Below the pieces are notes generated by a model, which was not told the DNA's origin, made no database searches, and was given only the letters and a program-made list of their open reading frames with translations. Shown here in pieces: positions 11,728 to 23,623 of a stretch of DNA of 64,000 bases; position 1 is the stretch's first letter; each line of letters begins with the position of its first letter. Location of the stretch: contig CM055108.1 of NCBI GenBank assembly GCA_029204225.1, positions 47,972,737 to 48,036,736 on the forward strand, read 5' to 3'. A program made the position numbers and the translations under genes. The stretch is from Diphasiastrum complanatum. Taxonomy: Eukaryota > Streptophyta > Lycopodiopsida > Lycopodiales > Lycopodiaceae.

Positions 11728-13860
11728 TCAAATCTGAAGAGCAAAGTGATAATGGATCTCGATGTGCTTCGTCCTCGCATGAAAAACAGGATTCCGTACA
11801 ATGGCAATAGCACTTTGACTATCACTGAAGATAAGAGTGGCTGAGGGCTCGCCAAACTTCATGTCAACAAGTAGTCTTCTCAGCCATAAACACTCTGTTG
11901 TGGCTGAAAATATCGCTCTATATTCTGCCTCACTAGAAAAAGTAGCAACAGTGGGCTGCTTTTTACTTGACCACGAAATTGCAAAATTTCCATAGTAAAA
12001 GCAATGTCCACTTGTAGAGCGTCTAGTGTCTTGATCTCCACCCCAATCCGAGTCACTAAAACCAACCAAACATGCATCATCACAAGCAGGAAAAACCAGT
12101 CCATGACTTCTTGTTCCTTGAAGATATCGAAAGATCCTCTACAACGCTTTCCAATGTGATGTCATCGAGGCATGCATGAATTGACTCATGAGTGAGACAC
12201 TATAAGAAATGTCCGGTCTTGAATTACATAGGTAAATGAGACAGCCAATAGCTTGACAATATAAAGTAGTGTCAAATGATTCACCATCACCTTGACTACT
12301 TAATTTCAGACATGTCTCCATAGGTGTAGCAACCGGCTTGCAATCTTCCATCTTGAACTGCTTCAAAATCTGCCCAATGTAGCATTTTTGAGAGATGAAA
12401 ATTCCAGCCCCTTCTTGTACAAATTCAAGACCAAGATAAAAGTGCAATAGGCCTAAATCTGAGGTTTCAAAAACCATACCAAGATCAAGTATTACAGCAT
12501 CAATCTGCTGCTCATTACTTCCCGTAATAATAATATCATCAACATAAAGCAAAATAATGATGATATAATCTGAAGTATGCTTGACATAGAGAGTAGATTC
12601 GCTAGGACTATTAGTAAACTCTCGATCACAAAAGTAGGCATGTATCTTTTGATACCACATCCTCGGAGCTTGCTTCAGTCCAAGGTAAACTTTACCTTCT
12701 TGTCCTTCAACCAAAAAACCAGCAGATTGTTGGAGGTACACTTCCTCATTGAGATCACCATTGAGTAATGTTGTCTTTATGTCAAGTTGCCGCAACCGCC
12801 AACCAAAGTGGGCAGCCAAAGAGGTTACTAGCCTCACGGTAGTCATCCGAGCAGTAGGAGAAAAAGACTCCTCATAATCAATCCCCTTTTGTTGAGCATA
12901 GCCTTTGGCAACGAGCCTTGCCTTGTACCTTTCAATGGTACCATCTGCCTTATACTTGATTTTGTATACCCATTTAGAACCAATTGCCTTCTTCCCATGA
13001 GGAAGATCAACAAGAATCCAAATCTGGTTCTTCATAAGTGAGTCATACTCATCTTGCATCGCATCCTCCCAACATTTTACTCCCTTGGCCTGCTCATAGA
13101 AAACAGGTTCTTCTGCAACATTTCCATGAGATGTAAGAGCAAAATCTGAAAAGTCAACATAGTCCACTGATTTTGTAGAGGCACGTGTCTTTCCATCATA
13201 AAATGAACTTACTTTGTTGTCCCGCAAAGTCGACAACAGCCACCGTGGGACTGTTTTGGGCTGTCCAACAGCCATGTCTCTTCTTACAATTTGTTGTCCA
13301 AGATCCTCCGACACCGCACTTGGCTATCCAAGATCTTCCAAAACTGGTCCTTGCTGTCCAACAGTTCCTACAGGCTGATTATGAGTAACAATGGGCGGTT
13401 CTTGATGAACATTAAGCTCTAAACTTGATGAGGTGTTGGGCAGGTCGAAACTGGTCGATTGCTGCCCCTTATCTCCAGCAATAGAAGATGGTACCAAATC
13501 TGGAAAAACTTCAACATTCACACTATGTGGGCTGTCCCCCTTCAAGATATGAGTTGGGGCCACATCCAATGAATTCTTTTCATCAAAATGCACATCACAA
13601 CTAACAACAATCTTGTTAGTGCTCAAATTGAACAGCCTATAGCCTTTGCTTTCACTACTATAGCCAACAAAAATGCATTTAACTCCTTTATCCTCAAGCT
13701 TTGTACGAAGTTTATTTGGAACAAAAGCATAAGCCATACAACCAAAAATGCGTAAGTGAGAGATTGTAGGCTTCTTTCCATACCAAACTTCAAAAGGAGT
13801 TAATACTTTCAATGCTTTAGTAGGACAATTTCTGCGGAAGAAGACAGTGTAGAATTGGAG
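11728..13860 (-). pseudogene. Ty1/copia pol relic (integrase end, RT, RNase H)
   Basis: Read on the minus strand, this is one frame interrupted by stops near 13324 and 12139 and truncated at 11728. The integrase C-terminus (PFEVWYGKKP, HLRIFGCMAYAF) comes first. RT follows (SKWVYKIKYKADGTIERYKARLVAKGYAQ, the YVDDIIITG active site), then RNase H (FSDSDWGGDQDTRRSTSG, SSEAEYRA, HARTKHIEIHYHF). Gag, protease and most of integrase are missing, and LINE sequence adjoins at about 13830-13890. Few stops suggest a moderately recent copy. It is on the same strand as the host F-box/kelch gene, inside its intron. Confidence 0.88.
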
Positions 13861-13884
13861 AATTTGAGGAACTCGACATATTTC

Positions 13885-15480
13885 TAGAAGAAAGAACAGT
13901 CGTTGTCATACCATTTATTATGGGTACGATGATGAGAAGAGAAGCGGCGAGAGGGTGCAATGGCATGAGCGGCAGTAGTCATGGCGTGTGTTGAAAAGGA
14001 GGCTTGGGTAGTGACATCAGAGGAGGAAGGAAAGTGGTCCAGAAGACGAGAGACGTGGGCAACATAGGCATGGGATTGATGAGGAGGTATAAGATAGCGG
14101 GTGGGTCGAACAAAGAGGGAAGGTGGAGGAGAAGGCGGACTTGGCGCTGGGGAGAAAGAGAGGTAGAGCAGAGAGTGATCAACAAGGACGGGGGTAGCGA
14201 TGTGCCCTGTAGCATAGGTCGTGGAGCAGAAATCCACTGAAAACCAGAAATGTGCGGAAATGGGTGTGTGGAAGACTCACATGTCTCTGCAAAAAGTAGA
14301 AAATCAGCCGAACATAGATAGGTGTCAAGATCAGCCGCTGTAGAAGAGGTGGAGAGGCCGCCGCAATTCCAAAAACCGAATGTGACGCTAGCCGAGGCTA
14401 TCGGGCTGCTCCCATGCCCAAGTACCCCAACTTCCTATTGACGCTTGGAGAAAAAGTGAGGGTTGTCATTTGTAAATACCACCCGCTGTTGTTTTGTCCT
14501 TGCCTCCTGAATAATAGTTTTACGCTGTAACCATTGGCAGTGAGTAAGGTCATCATCTATGTAAATCTGAGAGCCTCGGAGAGTACGAAGCGCGCACGAA
14601 GAACTGTTTGCCGGTCGTCCATAGTTTTGAATTTGACAAATAATACCTTTGGATTATGCTGGAGGCGCCAAGCATACTGGATACCTAGAACTGAGAGCCC
14701 CATGCGTGAAGTAAACAAAGAGGTAACCTGATCCAATGTTGTGCCCTCAGTAGAAAGACCTCGGAATCTTAAGTTGAGCTTTTTGTCATCCCGACGTTGT
14801 TGTTCTGCCAAGACGCCTTGTACCGTGGTGTATAAGGAGGGTGCTACAAAAGACGAAGAGGTGGTAGATGGGTAGAAGCCCATGATTTGGTCTCACGTAC
14901 TTCTTACTCGAGAGTAGGTACTTTCTGTACATGTTCCACCGTCTAATGAAGCCGTTGTTCAAGAACGGGAATCCGGGCAGTGCACTCAACAGTGTCATGT
15001 ATCTGGCGCTCAAGTAGAGGAAGCTTACTCATGGATGTCTTAGTATCCTGAACAGCACGGGAGATATTAGGAATGATGTCCCTCTGCAAAGCACTAAGCG
15101 CAGCACAAAGAGAGGCAATTTCAGCCTGTTGAGCGTCAATCGTGGCAATCTTAGTAAGCAAAGTTGCACGAAGTTCATTGAGTTGTGAAAGAAAAGCGGC
15201 AAATTGCTTAGAAATGTACTCATTCAACGAGGAGATGTTCTCAGGAGTGGTGTGTCGCGTGTAGGTGTGGCATGTGTCTCCCATAGCAGCTGAGGATGAA
15301 GCAGCAACCTGTGGCGGTGAAGCGCTGACAGAATCGATAGGCATGGTGGATGCAATTTCCAAAGTACGAAGACGTTTGCGAGAGCATGTAGACATAAACT
15401 TCTTAGCACGCTTTGTGCGCAAGACAAAGCCTGGGGGAAGGCGAAGCGAAGCCGTAGGATGATTTGCAGGAGATAGATGA
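13885..15480 (-). pseudogene. L1-like LINE relic: ORF1 plus start of endonuclease ORF2
   Basis: The minus-strand frame 15480-14943 encodes a basic N-terminus, then a Leu/Gln-rich coiled-coil-like stretch. After a frameshift, 14883-14557 encodes an RRM-like segment (KLNLRFRGL, then VKFKTMDDRQTVLRARFVL), the order usual for plant L1 ORF1. About 150 bases on, FGFWNCGGLS with a later LLFAETCES resembles the start of the apurinic-type endonuclease of ORF2. The relic ends in NKWYDNDC next to the copia relic. No RT is present. The function in life would have been RNA binding and target cleavage; this copy is dead. Confidence 0.62.
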
Positions 15481-16199
15481 GAGAGGAAGCAAAACCCTAA
15501 TCAAGCAGTTTTACGAAAATGAGCGTAACTTTGTCATACGAAGTCCGATTGACCCGAAAATTGATTCAGATCGAAGGTAAGACGGAGCACTACGCAGTCA
15601 TCAGACTGTACTTGCAATAAGGTACGGATCTGTATGGAGTGTACGAATTTTACAGACTGCGAAAATTTTGAGATCAAGAAAAATCAAATTTTCAAAACTC
15701 AAACTGTTGGGGATCTATTGCAAAAGGATAGCCGCAATGAAATCTTGAGAAACAAGCTTAGAGTAGCTAAAAGTGATGCAAGAAAGTGTCATGCACAAAA
15801 AAGGTAGATCTAGCCACAAAGAAAGCTACAAAGAAGTGAGAGTTGCATGGAGATGGAAGCAGTGAGGAGATGATGGCTGCGTGGAGATGGAGAAGGTGAC
15901 CAAAAAAACAAAAGCGTTTCTTAAAAATCCTTAACTTAGAGTTTTAAGTTTTGAAGCTTTACAACAAATTTGTGAAGGAGAGGCTACGGGGAGGCGTGCT
16001 TGCTAGGAAAGGTCATGACGATGGGATGATTGAGCATCGGATGATTTTTTGGTGCATGCACTACGCCTATCAAATCAAATCAGGATGGCGAGTGCAATGA
16101 CTCGACTATTAGTCTACTTGATTCTAACTTCAAGGTTGTTAGAATGTGAAGTTATATGAGGATAGATTGTTTTGTTTTGCTAATGACCAATTCTAGTCA

Positions 16200-16246
16200 T
16201 TTTGGATCTCGATCTCTCGATCTCTCTCTCTCTCTCTCTCTCTCTC
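16200..16246. repeat. (CT)n microsatellite
   Basis: A TCGATCTC stretch grades into uninterrupted CT dinucleotides ending near 16246. It is a simple repeat within the intron. Confidence 0.9.
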
Positions 16247-16489
16247 ATGGCACTCCATTGCACCCCTGCCTCTAACGGTCCATAGCGCCCTGTCTAGCAA
16301 ATGCATCTGCTTGTTGGGATCTCCATCGCTCAGCTTCTAAAGATGTGCCATTGATGACCAGTGTCACTGCTGCTCAATTTCTGAAGTGCAGGTAGCTGCA
16401 CGCTGCTCAGCTTCGAAAGTCTAACATGTGCGCCTGATCCAGTGTGCCCTGCTCAACAGAAGTCCAGAGGACTCACTCACTCGTGCATG

Positions 16490-17470
16490 GCCCAGAAAGG
16501 CAACAAATATGCTGCTACTGTTGGTGTGCAGCCTACTACCCCATCTACTCCTAATATGTCTCCTGCTTCTGCTTCTACACCGGAAGTGCAGTCTGCTGCA
16601 CTTCTACTTCTCCTGAACCACCTTCCACCCCTGGTGTCTTTTGTTTTTGCTCCTATTCCAGAGGCAAGTCCAATTACTCCTACGTCAGCTCCACTCCCTC
16701 ATTTGGCCTACTTAATCCTTGATTTGTGCACCAATACAGTATATTTCGCTCAAAAATCATCGAGATGTTCTCAACCAGCATAGGGAAATGATCAATAATC
16801 AAAAAGCGTCAATCATTAGTCTTCATTGTTCAAGGACGATAAATCAGCATCGTGGAGTATCAGTTCCTATCGCGAGGTGATCCAATCTCAAACGACAACT
16901 ATTGCACTACTACAGCCACATATCCATCAATTGAAAGCAAAATTTAGTACCATTTATCAGGAGGTTGAGAGGTCAATTCACAAGCAGTCGATCAGCTGGA
17001 GTGCAGCACAGAGCAGCATCATATAAAGGTCTTATCTTGGGCAGATGTCCTGATTCTAGTAAATTTGAAGCTCCATCTTTCATTTCGGCCAGACTTAGTG
17101 ATCACGATTGCGAGAACGTAATGCTCTCAATGCGTGTGTTAGGTATTCCAAAAATTCTCAAAATGCCCTCAACGATGCCAAGCTGTTCTTGGAATCACAC
17201 CTTCAACACCACAGTCAACGATTAGACACCGCTTGGTATACAAAGAAAGATGCTGATACCCTTGTCTTACGTTTTACTTCGATTGACAACCGATGAGAAT
17301 TGTTCAAACGACGATTAAATTTAAAGATACCAAGATCTTTCTTGATTCTCACATCTGCACAAGTGGTGGAAAGGAAAATGGCTCAAAAAGGGAAGGATGC
17401 AAGGAGACACCTAATTTACAAAGACGACAATATCCATCTTGTTGAACCTAAGCATTTAGCTGAAAGAAAA
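16490..17470 (+). pseudogene. Second LINE ORF1-like relic
   Basis: Plus-strand fragments begin with a Pro/Ser/Thr-rich N-terminus (MAQKGNKYAATVG). A Gln/His-rich coiled-coil-like stretch (ALLQPHIHQLKAK) follows, then a segment ending DADTLVLRFTSIDNR. The tail contains AQVVERKMAQKGKDARRHLIYKDDN. The order resembles a plant L1 ORF1, but frames change at least three times. The sequence differs from the LINE relic at 13885-15480 and lies on the other strand, so it is a separate insertion. No endonuclease was found after it. Confidence 0.5.
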
Positions 17471-19325
17471 TAGATATATACTGTGCTCGACTACTTTCGA
17501 ATTAGAATATAGAGTTTGAGTTTGAGATGTCCAGTTGATCTTGTCAATGGCTGCATTTATCGCGCTGAAGATAACACGTTGCTTCTTTCTGACCTTCAAA
17601 ACCCTAAAATCAATACTATCCCAGCCTTAACTTGTGGAACACATAGTAACAACTGAATTCATTTGGTTGAGGAACCAAACTTGTTTCAAATGCATCACGT
17701 TTCAAACACATTTGAAAACTTCCTTTAAACTTTCGTTTTTTTGGAAAACAAAATCCATTTACATCTATTGTCACCTATTTGCAACAATATCATAAGGTTG
17801 TGCCTTTTCTATTGTATAACAAGTAATGAGCAATTTTCCTACAAAATAATTAAACAGTTGATTACTTGAAAGCCCTAAAATTGAAAAAAGTTTTCAAATG
17901 TTTGGTTGATTTTTCCAAAAGTTTGAAACACATTTCAAATGTTTTAAGTTTGGACGTTTGAAACGTTTGGTAGAACAATGAAAAAAATATGTAAGTGGAT
18001 CTGAGAACCACCTTCCAATAAGTAGAACCTATGATTCCTTAATCTTAATCACAAAATGCCAACGAATGGAGGAGCTAATGTATCTCCTTGGACCAAAACA
18101 TTGACTTAACAATATCTGACTTCACGAAAGTCAAAATGGAACAACACTTACATCAATGCAAAATCATCTCACGATAGGGAACAAATTTATACAATTTGAT
18201 TTAAAGTTTAAACCACAAAGAGCACAAAACATAGATCTAAAAGTACCTCACTAGATCACATTAAAAGTTTGTGTCATCCATTGCAATAATAATGACTAGT
18301 GCGTCAATGATGTAGTTAGTTCTTAAATCACTACAAGAAAGTGAGAAAGAAAATCTCCCAAAAGCATCAAAAATTAAGATTTTTGATAACCCAAACTTGT
18401 TATATCCATACAAGACATATGACACTAAGTAGACATGAATTTATTGGAGTCTCGTAGTCCTTTATTGCTTTTAGACTCCTTCAAAACACACTTAAGACTA
18501 TTTTACATAGTTCTTGATTTGGGCCCTAATATATGAATTTTCATATTTCTCTTCAAGTTAAAGTGAAGGGAGGCAGCTTTTGCTTAGTATAGATGGTCAT
18601 GAAGGCTATTCATTATTCAGTCATGAGTTTGGAGTCTTGAGCTCTTTGTAGGGGAGTTCCATCTTTGTATTGGAAATCTTTGTTGAAGATCTGCTTGAGC
18701 TATTGGTAGCCAAAATGTTGCCCTACTCTACTAAACTCACACATTTATCTAGCTATCTGAAGTTGTATTTGGTGGCTATTGTTGGTTGCAATAACTCACT
18801 GATGAAGTTGTCCTAGAATTGCTGATAGAATGATTGTTTTTTCTGTCCAACTGCTAATAAATGAAATCAAATAATGTATAATTGAACAAAGTTGCATTTG
18901 TATCTTCTGCTTGCTATCCATTTTGTTGCTCACGAGGCCTCATCTACATCTTGAACTTACATTCTCAGATTGAAAGAAACCAATTCTCAATTTACAAAAT
19001 ACAACATCTAAAATTGCCTAAAATTGATCTGATAGCTAGCACTAGGTCTTAGTAAATGGCATTCTATTAGCAATTTCACTTCATATTAATTTCGAGTGGG
19101 GGTCCTCCTATTGGGAGGGCGCACTATTTTCCCTCCAAATCCTTTTCCCTCCCTTTTTTGAATCTTCCATTTGATTCAGGGAGAGGGTATAAGTAGGGCA
19201 TCATTGTATTCCTTTATTCAGTTTATGATGATTGCTCCTCTTTAGCCTCCTTAAGAATTCTCTTCCTGCTTTCTAGCTTAAGTCCTGCTTTCTAGCGTAG
19301 CTAGTGAATCTTAGCTTGTAACTAC
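17470..19325. other. Intron stretch without genes; possible foldback at 17670-17975
   Basis: No coding signal was seen. Between about 17670 and 17975 imperfect inverted segments built from CCAAAC, GTTTCAAA and their complements flank a short centre, as in a MITE-like foldback. CACTACAAGAAA occurs once at 18329-18340 without a partner. Confidence 0.35.
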
Positions 19326-19329
19326 CGAG

Positions 19330-19530
19330 GGAATTCAAGGTAGGAAATATGGTGTACCAAAGGATTCTAAGACCCTAAAAATGAAAAATTATTACAAGTT
19401 ATCTCCACGTTAATGTGGACCTTGGAAAATTGTCAAGAAGATAAGTGATGTTTCTTATAAGTTCAGCTGTCTAAAACTTGTAAAGTGCATTCTATCGTTC
19501 ATGTCTCTAAATTAAGAAGAGTTTTACGTT
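19330..19530 (+). pseudogene. Ty3/gypsy integrase C-terminal relic
   Basis: The plus-strand translation gives KLSPR-stop-CGPWKIVKKISDVSYKF, then a segment resembling the usual IHPVFHVSQLK ending. This is the typical end of a gypsy integrase. One stop and a frameshift are visible. It lies opposite in strand to the gypsy gag at 19880-20885, so the two come from different insertions. Confidence 0.6.
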
Positions 19531-19879
19531 ATGGTAATAACTCGTTGTCTGATGGCTTATTTGCTTTTAGGAGCAAGGGGATGTGATCCATGGGCAAGCG
19601 AGGGCATTGGACCAACAAGAGAGGAACTTGCCAACCGACTAATTTGTAAATACTTGGTTGCTTGTCATGATAGGCCTCTAATTGATGCTACCAGAGAGAC
19701 AGCACTTTTGCACAATACCCAAAAATTTTCATCACAAACAATGTCTTTTGAAAGGGAACGACTGTCAAATGCTTTCAATCCTTGTCCCAAATGTAAATGT
19801 TTATGATAGTTAAATGTAATTTGTAATTATGAAATGGCTCATCGGCCTGTGGTGACCTGATAGTTAAAAGCAAGCTTTC

Positions 19880-20885
19880 AAAATCATCTTTCTTAGTGAA
19901 AGGCCCCTTGGGACACTATCTGATTGTGTGTCCCTTGCCCATGCACACAAAGCACAAACGTTCTTGTTTGGCTTTCTCAAAATCTTTTGGTTTAAGGGAT
20001 GTATGAGTGAAGGGCGTTTCTAAGGAGCTTCACCTTTAATTTTATCTTCTTTTTTTCTTTTTAAAAATTTCTTTTTCAATTGAAAGTCTTTCTGAGGAGG
20101 CTGCTCAGAAAGGGGCTACTGTCTCGCCCTCTTCCTACCCACTGAATCATCATAGATTTGAGCATATCTGAGAGCAAGTAGTAGGCGAGTTTCTCTGAAC
20201 CTCGGACAAATCCCCTGATTTTCTGATAATCATCCATATTTTTAATTTTTAAAATTGCTTCTCGATACTGCGAGATATATTGGATTAGGGACTTGTCCAT
20301 TACTGTTTTCTCCCAGGCTTCCCAGGCTCTATCAAGTTCATTTTCCGGTAGAAATTCTCTTAGAAAAGCTTCTTCAAAGGCCTTCCATGACCGGGGAGTC
20401 TGCCCAGTCTCCTGGAGATTTAACCACCACTTATAGGCCATGGGCCCTAGGGAAAGATTGGCCTCTATAGCTTGCAAATGGTCAGGGGTCTGTTTAAGAG
20501 CATGAATGTTCTTCCATTTGCTGAGGAAGGTTTGTAGAATGTCCGCATTTCTATCCTTCTCTTCCCCAATAAAAGTAGGAGGCTTTAAATCTTTAAAGAC
20601 ATTGGGGTGAGACCGCATAGGCTCACCCGAAACTGATGGAAGTGGAGAAGGGGACAACGGAGAAGTGGAGGGAAGGCTTCCTTTTGCGGAACTCAAAATC
20701 AAGCCTTTGAGTTCAGCGAACGAGTCGTCCAAACTGGACTTGAAATTGGCTAATGCCAACTTCAGTTCATCCACTTCTGTTACCAAGTGGAGAAACTGCT
20801 CCTTGGTAACCAATTCATCGAGTTCTTCGACGAATTGTTCCTGTTTTTCAACTTCCATTGGTTCTTTCCCTTTACTGAACCTCAA
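19880..20885 (-). pseudogene. Ty3/gypsy gag relic with broken zinc knuckle
   Basis: The minus-strand ORF 20885-20076 has an N-terminal coiled-coil-like region (EELDELVTKEQFLHLVTEVDE). A Retrotrans_gag domain follows (KPPTFIGEEKDRNADILQTFLSKW, AYKWWLNLQETGQTPRSWKAFEEAFLREF). After a frameshift a CCHC knuckle appears at about 19954-19913. It reads CFVCMGKGHTIR, then a stop codon (TAG), then the final Cys. The start codon lies about 950 bases from the primer site at 21826-21837, a normal leader length. Protease and pol are absent below it. Gag would package the element's RNA; this copy cannot do so intact. Confidence 0.8.
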
Positions 20886-21825
20886 GGATTCCGTTTCTCA
20901 TTCATGAATGCCTCTTGTCAGGGGTTGATCAGATCCCGGAGAAGTGGTCATTTTCAAAGCTAGAAAAAGATTGCCTGACGTTTCCTTTCAAAACAAAGTC
21001 GAAAAAACTAATTTATAACTGTACAAAGAGGGAAAGAAGACTTAGCTGTTTCTGAGGACTGTACTTCCAAAGAAAATACAAAGAAGAACCCTCTCAGCTC
21101 TTCCACCCAAATTTTCAGACCTGCTGTCCCGGAAAATCCTAGTTTGTGACTCCAAAATGGTACCAAAATTTGCGGTTTCTTGAGTAGAGTTGCTCGCTGA
21201 TCTGATTGCAGACGTGGGGCTCCAAAAAACGAGGCAAAGGACTAAAAAAAGTGCAAAACTCTCTGAGATTGATAGCTGCCAACCCTCGCTGATCTGACAG
21301 CATCTGAGTTGGTCCCAAAAAACCAATTTGAAGCCAAAAAACACTTCCAAATTTTGGATTTTCGATGGCACCCTGCTCGCTGATCTGTAGCAAGAAAGTT
21401 TGAGGCCCAAACTTCTGAAATTTACTTCTCAGGGATGAAATTTCACCCTTTCTCTTCCCTGTCCAGCGCTGGCCCTGCTAAGACTTTTGGCCTTGAAATC
21501 CGCTCAGACTCGCTCAGATTTCACTGGGAGAAGTAGGTCGCTGATTCCACAGCGATGGATCTGCTCGCTGCTTACTACACTAATTTCGCTCTGAAATCTG
21601 CAAATAAATCTCTGAAATCAGCGATGGATAGCTGCCTTTCCAGTGATTTACCTGTGCAAGAAAACCTACCTCCAAAATCGTGGAAATTCCTCCAAGTTTG
21701 GATGAATAGGAGGCTGTTCCTACAGTGATTCTCCTCCACTATGCTTTTCTGAGAATCTGAGAAATATTTCCTATCTTCTGATAGCTTTCTCTACTGCTGC
21801 TACTTAGCTCCCAAAGATGGAGATG

Positions 21826-21837
21826 GCTCTGATACCA
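21826..21837 (-). other. Initiator-Met tRNA primer-binding site of the gypsy relic
   Basis: The minus strand reads TGGTATCAGAGC exactly, one base after an LTR end in ATTACA (21839). This fixes the relic's orientation and its 5' LTR boundary. Confidence 0.9.
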
Positions 21838-21838
21838 G

Positions 21839-22194
21839 TGTAATAGGTCCTAACACCACAGTAGGGCAAACACTAACTGATCCACCCAACCTTGCCTACT
21901 CCCTGATACAGAGTAAGCCCCTCCTAGCCCAGTGTGAGGACTGGTAGCATGCATACTGCCAAGTGTCGGCCACATGGCATTGACGTGGCCGACTGCACGT
22001 TGGGACCCAACTGGGGGCCCGGTCCTGCTGACAGGGTCCCTAGACTGTGTTAGGCCCGCCATGGCTATGGACCGTGCTGGGGCACACTACTCACAGTCTT
22101 GCCCTGTTGGTCGTATACGCTGGACACAACCCTGATTGTGGTATCTGAGCTTCTGTGTTCTCTTGGGTTCGGCACTGATCACGTGCTCGTAACA
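21839..22194 (-). repeat. 5' LTR of the gypsy relic (minimum extent 356 bp)
   Basis: Read on the minus strand, the segment starts TGTTACGAGC and ends CTATTACA just before the primer site, with TGT/ACA ends. The upstream G/C-rich block (22195-22330) contains TATATAA and repeated GGGGGTTCGGGGGG-type words, so the true LTR may extend further. The 3' LTR is missing. Confidence 0.6.
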
Positions 22195-22375
22195 GTTGCC
22201 CCCCAAACCCCCCACCGAGGCCGCCCCCCGGACCCCCTGTTTCTCAGGAGGCTACCGCCCCCCGAACCCCCTGTTTCCCGGGGGACTACTGCCCTCCGAA
22301 GACCCTAGGACACTGTTATATAGACACTGTAGATAAAAATGCTACCGCCCCCCCCCCCCCCCCCCCCAAATATTT
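22195..22375. repeat. C-rich block with poly-C run beside the gypsy LTR
   Basis: Two related segments containing CCCCCCGGACCCCCTGTTTC and CCCCCCGAACCCCCTGTTTC lie in tandem. A homopolymer C run follows near 22350-22370. It may be the upstream (U3) part of the LTR or a separate GC-rich repeat. The homopolymer length may not be reliable. Confidence 0.5.
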
Positions 22376-23169
22376 ATGTCCCCAACTGTATGCACATTGC
22401 ACTCACATCTCCAACGAAACGATTGGAAAAGTGATTATCATCCATACAGTTGATAGCCCAAACTATAGGATTAACATTTACTGAAAACCAGAGCAAATGA
22501 CAACCATATAGCTACTGAAAATAAGATCTGTTTGTGCCTCATCTACTGCACTTCTGAGAGGCAAAACGATGGTTTGACCATTGATCCCCTAAAAAAATTT
22601 CAGCCATAAGCTAATTTTCCCACAAAAAAAAAAAAAAAAAATTTGCGATTCTGGGTTCAGAACTGCGAATCGCAATTCGCTGCAACTATGCTTAGAAGTA
22701 TGCCAAATTATAAAGTCCTTCTGTAACATTATAAAGTCCACATCTCAAAGACTTCAGACTTCAAAACGTTGGAATTTGGCCTTACCACACACAGCTGCAG
22801 CTTTTTGGAATTTCTTTGATTGACAACATATGAAATTTGAAAGCGTGATTCTAGATCATTGTTTTAGAATGGTTGTGTTCCAAGTTCCTAGTTTATCTAT
22901 GATTCATTGCCCAATTTATATGTAGCATGTATTACATTTTAACTTGTTCTGGCTTTCTTAAAATGTATGTATTTTAGAGTAACTCGTATCATATACATTT
23001 GCTTTTGCCTGTCAACAGTCATACCTTCTAGTGAAGGGAACTGAGAACTTGATGTACGGACCGGGCACCTGATGTACATTTCCTTTTTAACTGCCTTACA
23101 GACTGAACTGTGAGAGCATCGTGAGCTTTCAAACCCTATGAAGGGAAATGAGGAAAAAATGATACTCAC
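22376..23169. other. Intron sequence next to exon 1, nothing recognised
   Basis: This is AT-rich sequence with a poly-A run near 22624-22642. No coding or element signature was seen up to the splice donor at 23169. Confidence 0.5.
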
Positions 23170-23623
23170 CACCGTCGCATCCCCCGCCGAAGACAGTGAT
23201 CTTGCCTGCAACATTATTCATGGAATGCGATGCACGAGGAGCGGGGATCATATCCCCTTGGTCCATTCGCTGCCACGACGCCGCACTCGGAAAGAGCATA
23301 TGGCAATACAGCTGCTTCCAACCTACCTTGGATCGAGCAGATGTACACCAAGCATCAACCACTCTGCTACCCCAGTCACGACGACATATCGCAGCCCATA
23401 GGGAGTCCATATTGGAGATGCTGTGAAAGCGGTGGCAAGCCATGCCAAATGACAAGATGGAGGGCACAGGCAGCAGTTGCAGGATCGCCAGCAGCTGATC
23501 CACTCCAAGCAGACTGATAATACAACCTTCATCTCTGCTTTCTTTTTCTGGACTTCCAGGTACTGTCCTCTTTGCTTTGATTTCCATACCCTCACGGCTC
23601 GGTTGCTGCCCCCAGGATTCCAT
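23170..23623 (-). CDS. F-box/kelch-repeat protein, exon 1 (F-box)
   Basis: This exon encodes residues 1-151 plus the first base of codon 152. The ATG at 23623 is the first in frame; Met13 is an alternative start. An F-box lies at about residues 37-82 (LLAILQLLPVPSILSFGMAC, then SLWAAICRRDWG). Residues 128-135 (APRASHS) and the KITVFGGGCDGG end start the first kelch motif. The coding end GACGGTG is followed by the donor GTGAGT. By family knowledge the F-box would bind a SKP1-type adaptor and the kelch part a substrate. The ORF runs a few codons past the donor, but that tail is intronic. Domain order and length match Arabidopsis At1g51550-type proteins; the identity is by resemblance only. Confidence 0.88.

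Larger units (their letters stand above)
7409..23169 (-). other. 15.8 kb intron of the F-box/kelch gene, filled with transposon relics
   Basis: The donor GTGAGT (23169-23164) and the acceptor AG (7410-7409) bound a 15,761-bp intron of phase 1. Inside are a hAT relic, dinucleotide repeats, a copia relic, two LINE relics, gypsy integrase and gag relics, and one gypsy LTR. Between 7409 and 8550 no recognisable element was seen. Both exons are undamaged, so the insertions appear tolerated. That the intron is spliced is inferred from protein continuity. Confidence 0.8.

Noticed and set aside
18329-18340. CACTACAAGAAA, similar to a CACTA transposon terminus
   Set aside because: It is a single short match with no inverted partner, no target duplication and no adjacent CACTA sequence.
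23129-23169. C-terminal extension of the exon 1 ORF past the splice site
   Set aside because: It reads through the GTGAGT donor; the kelch motif continues correctly only in exon 2.
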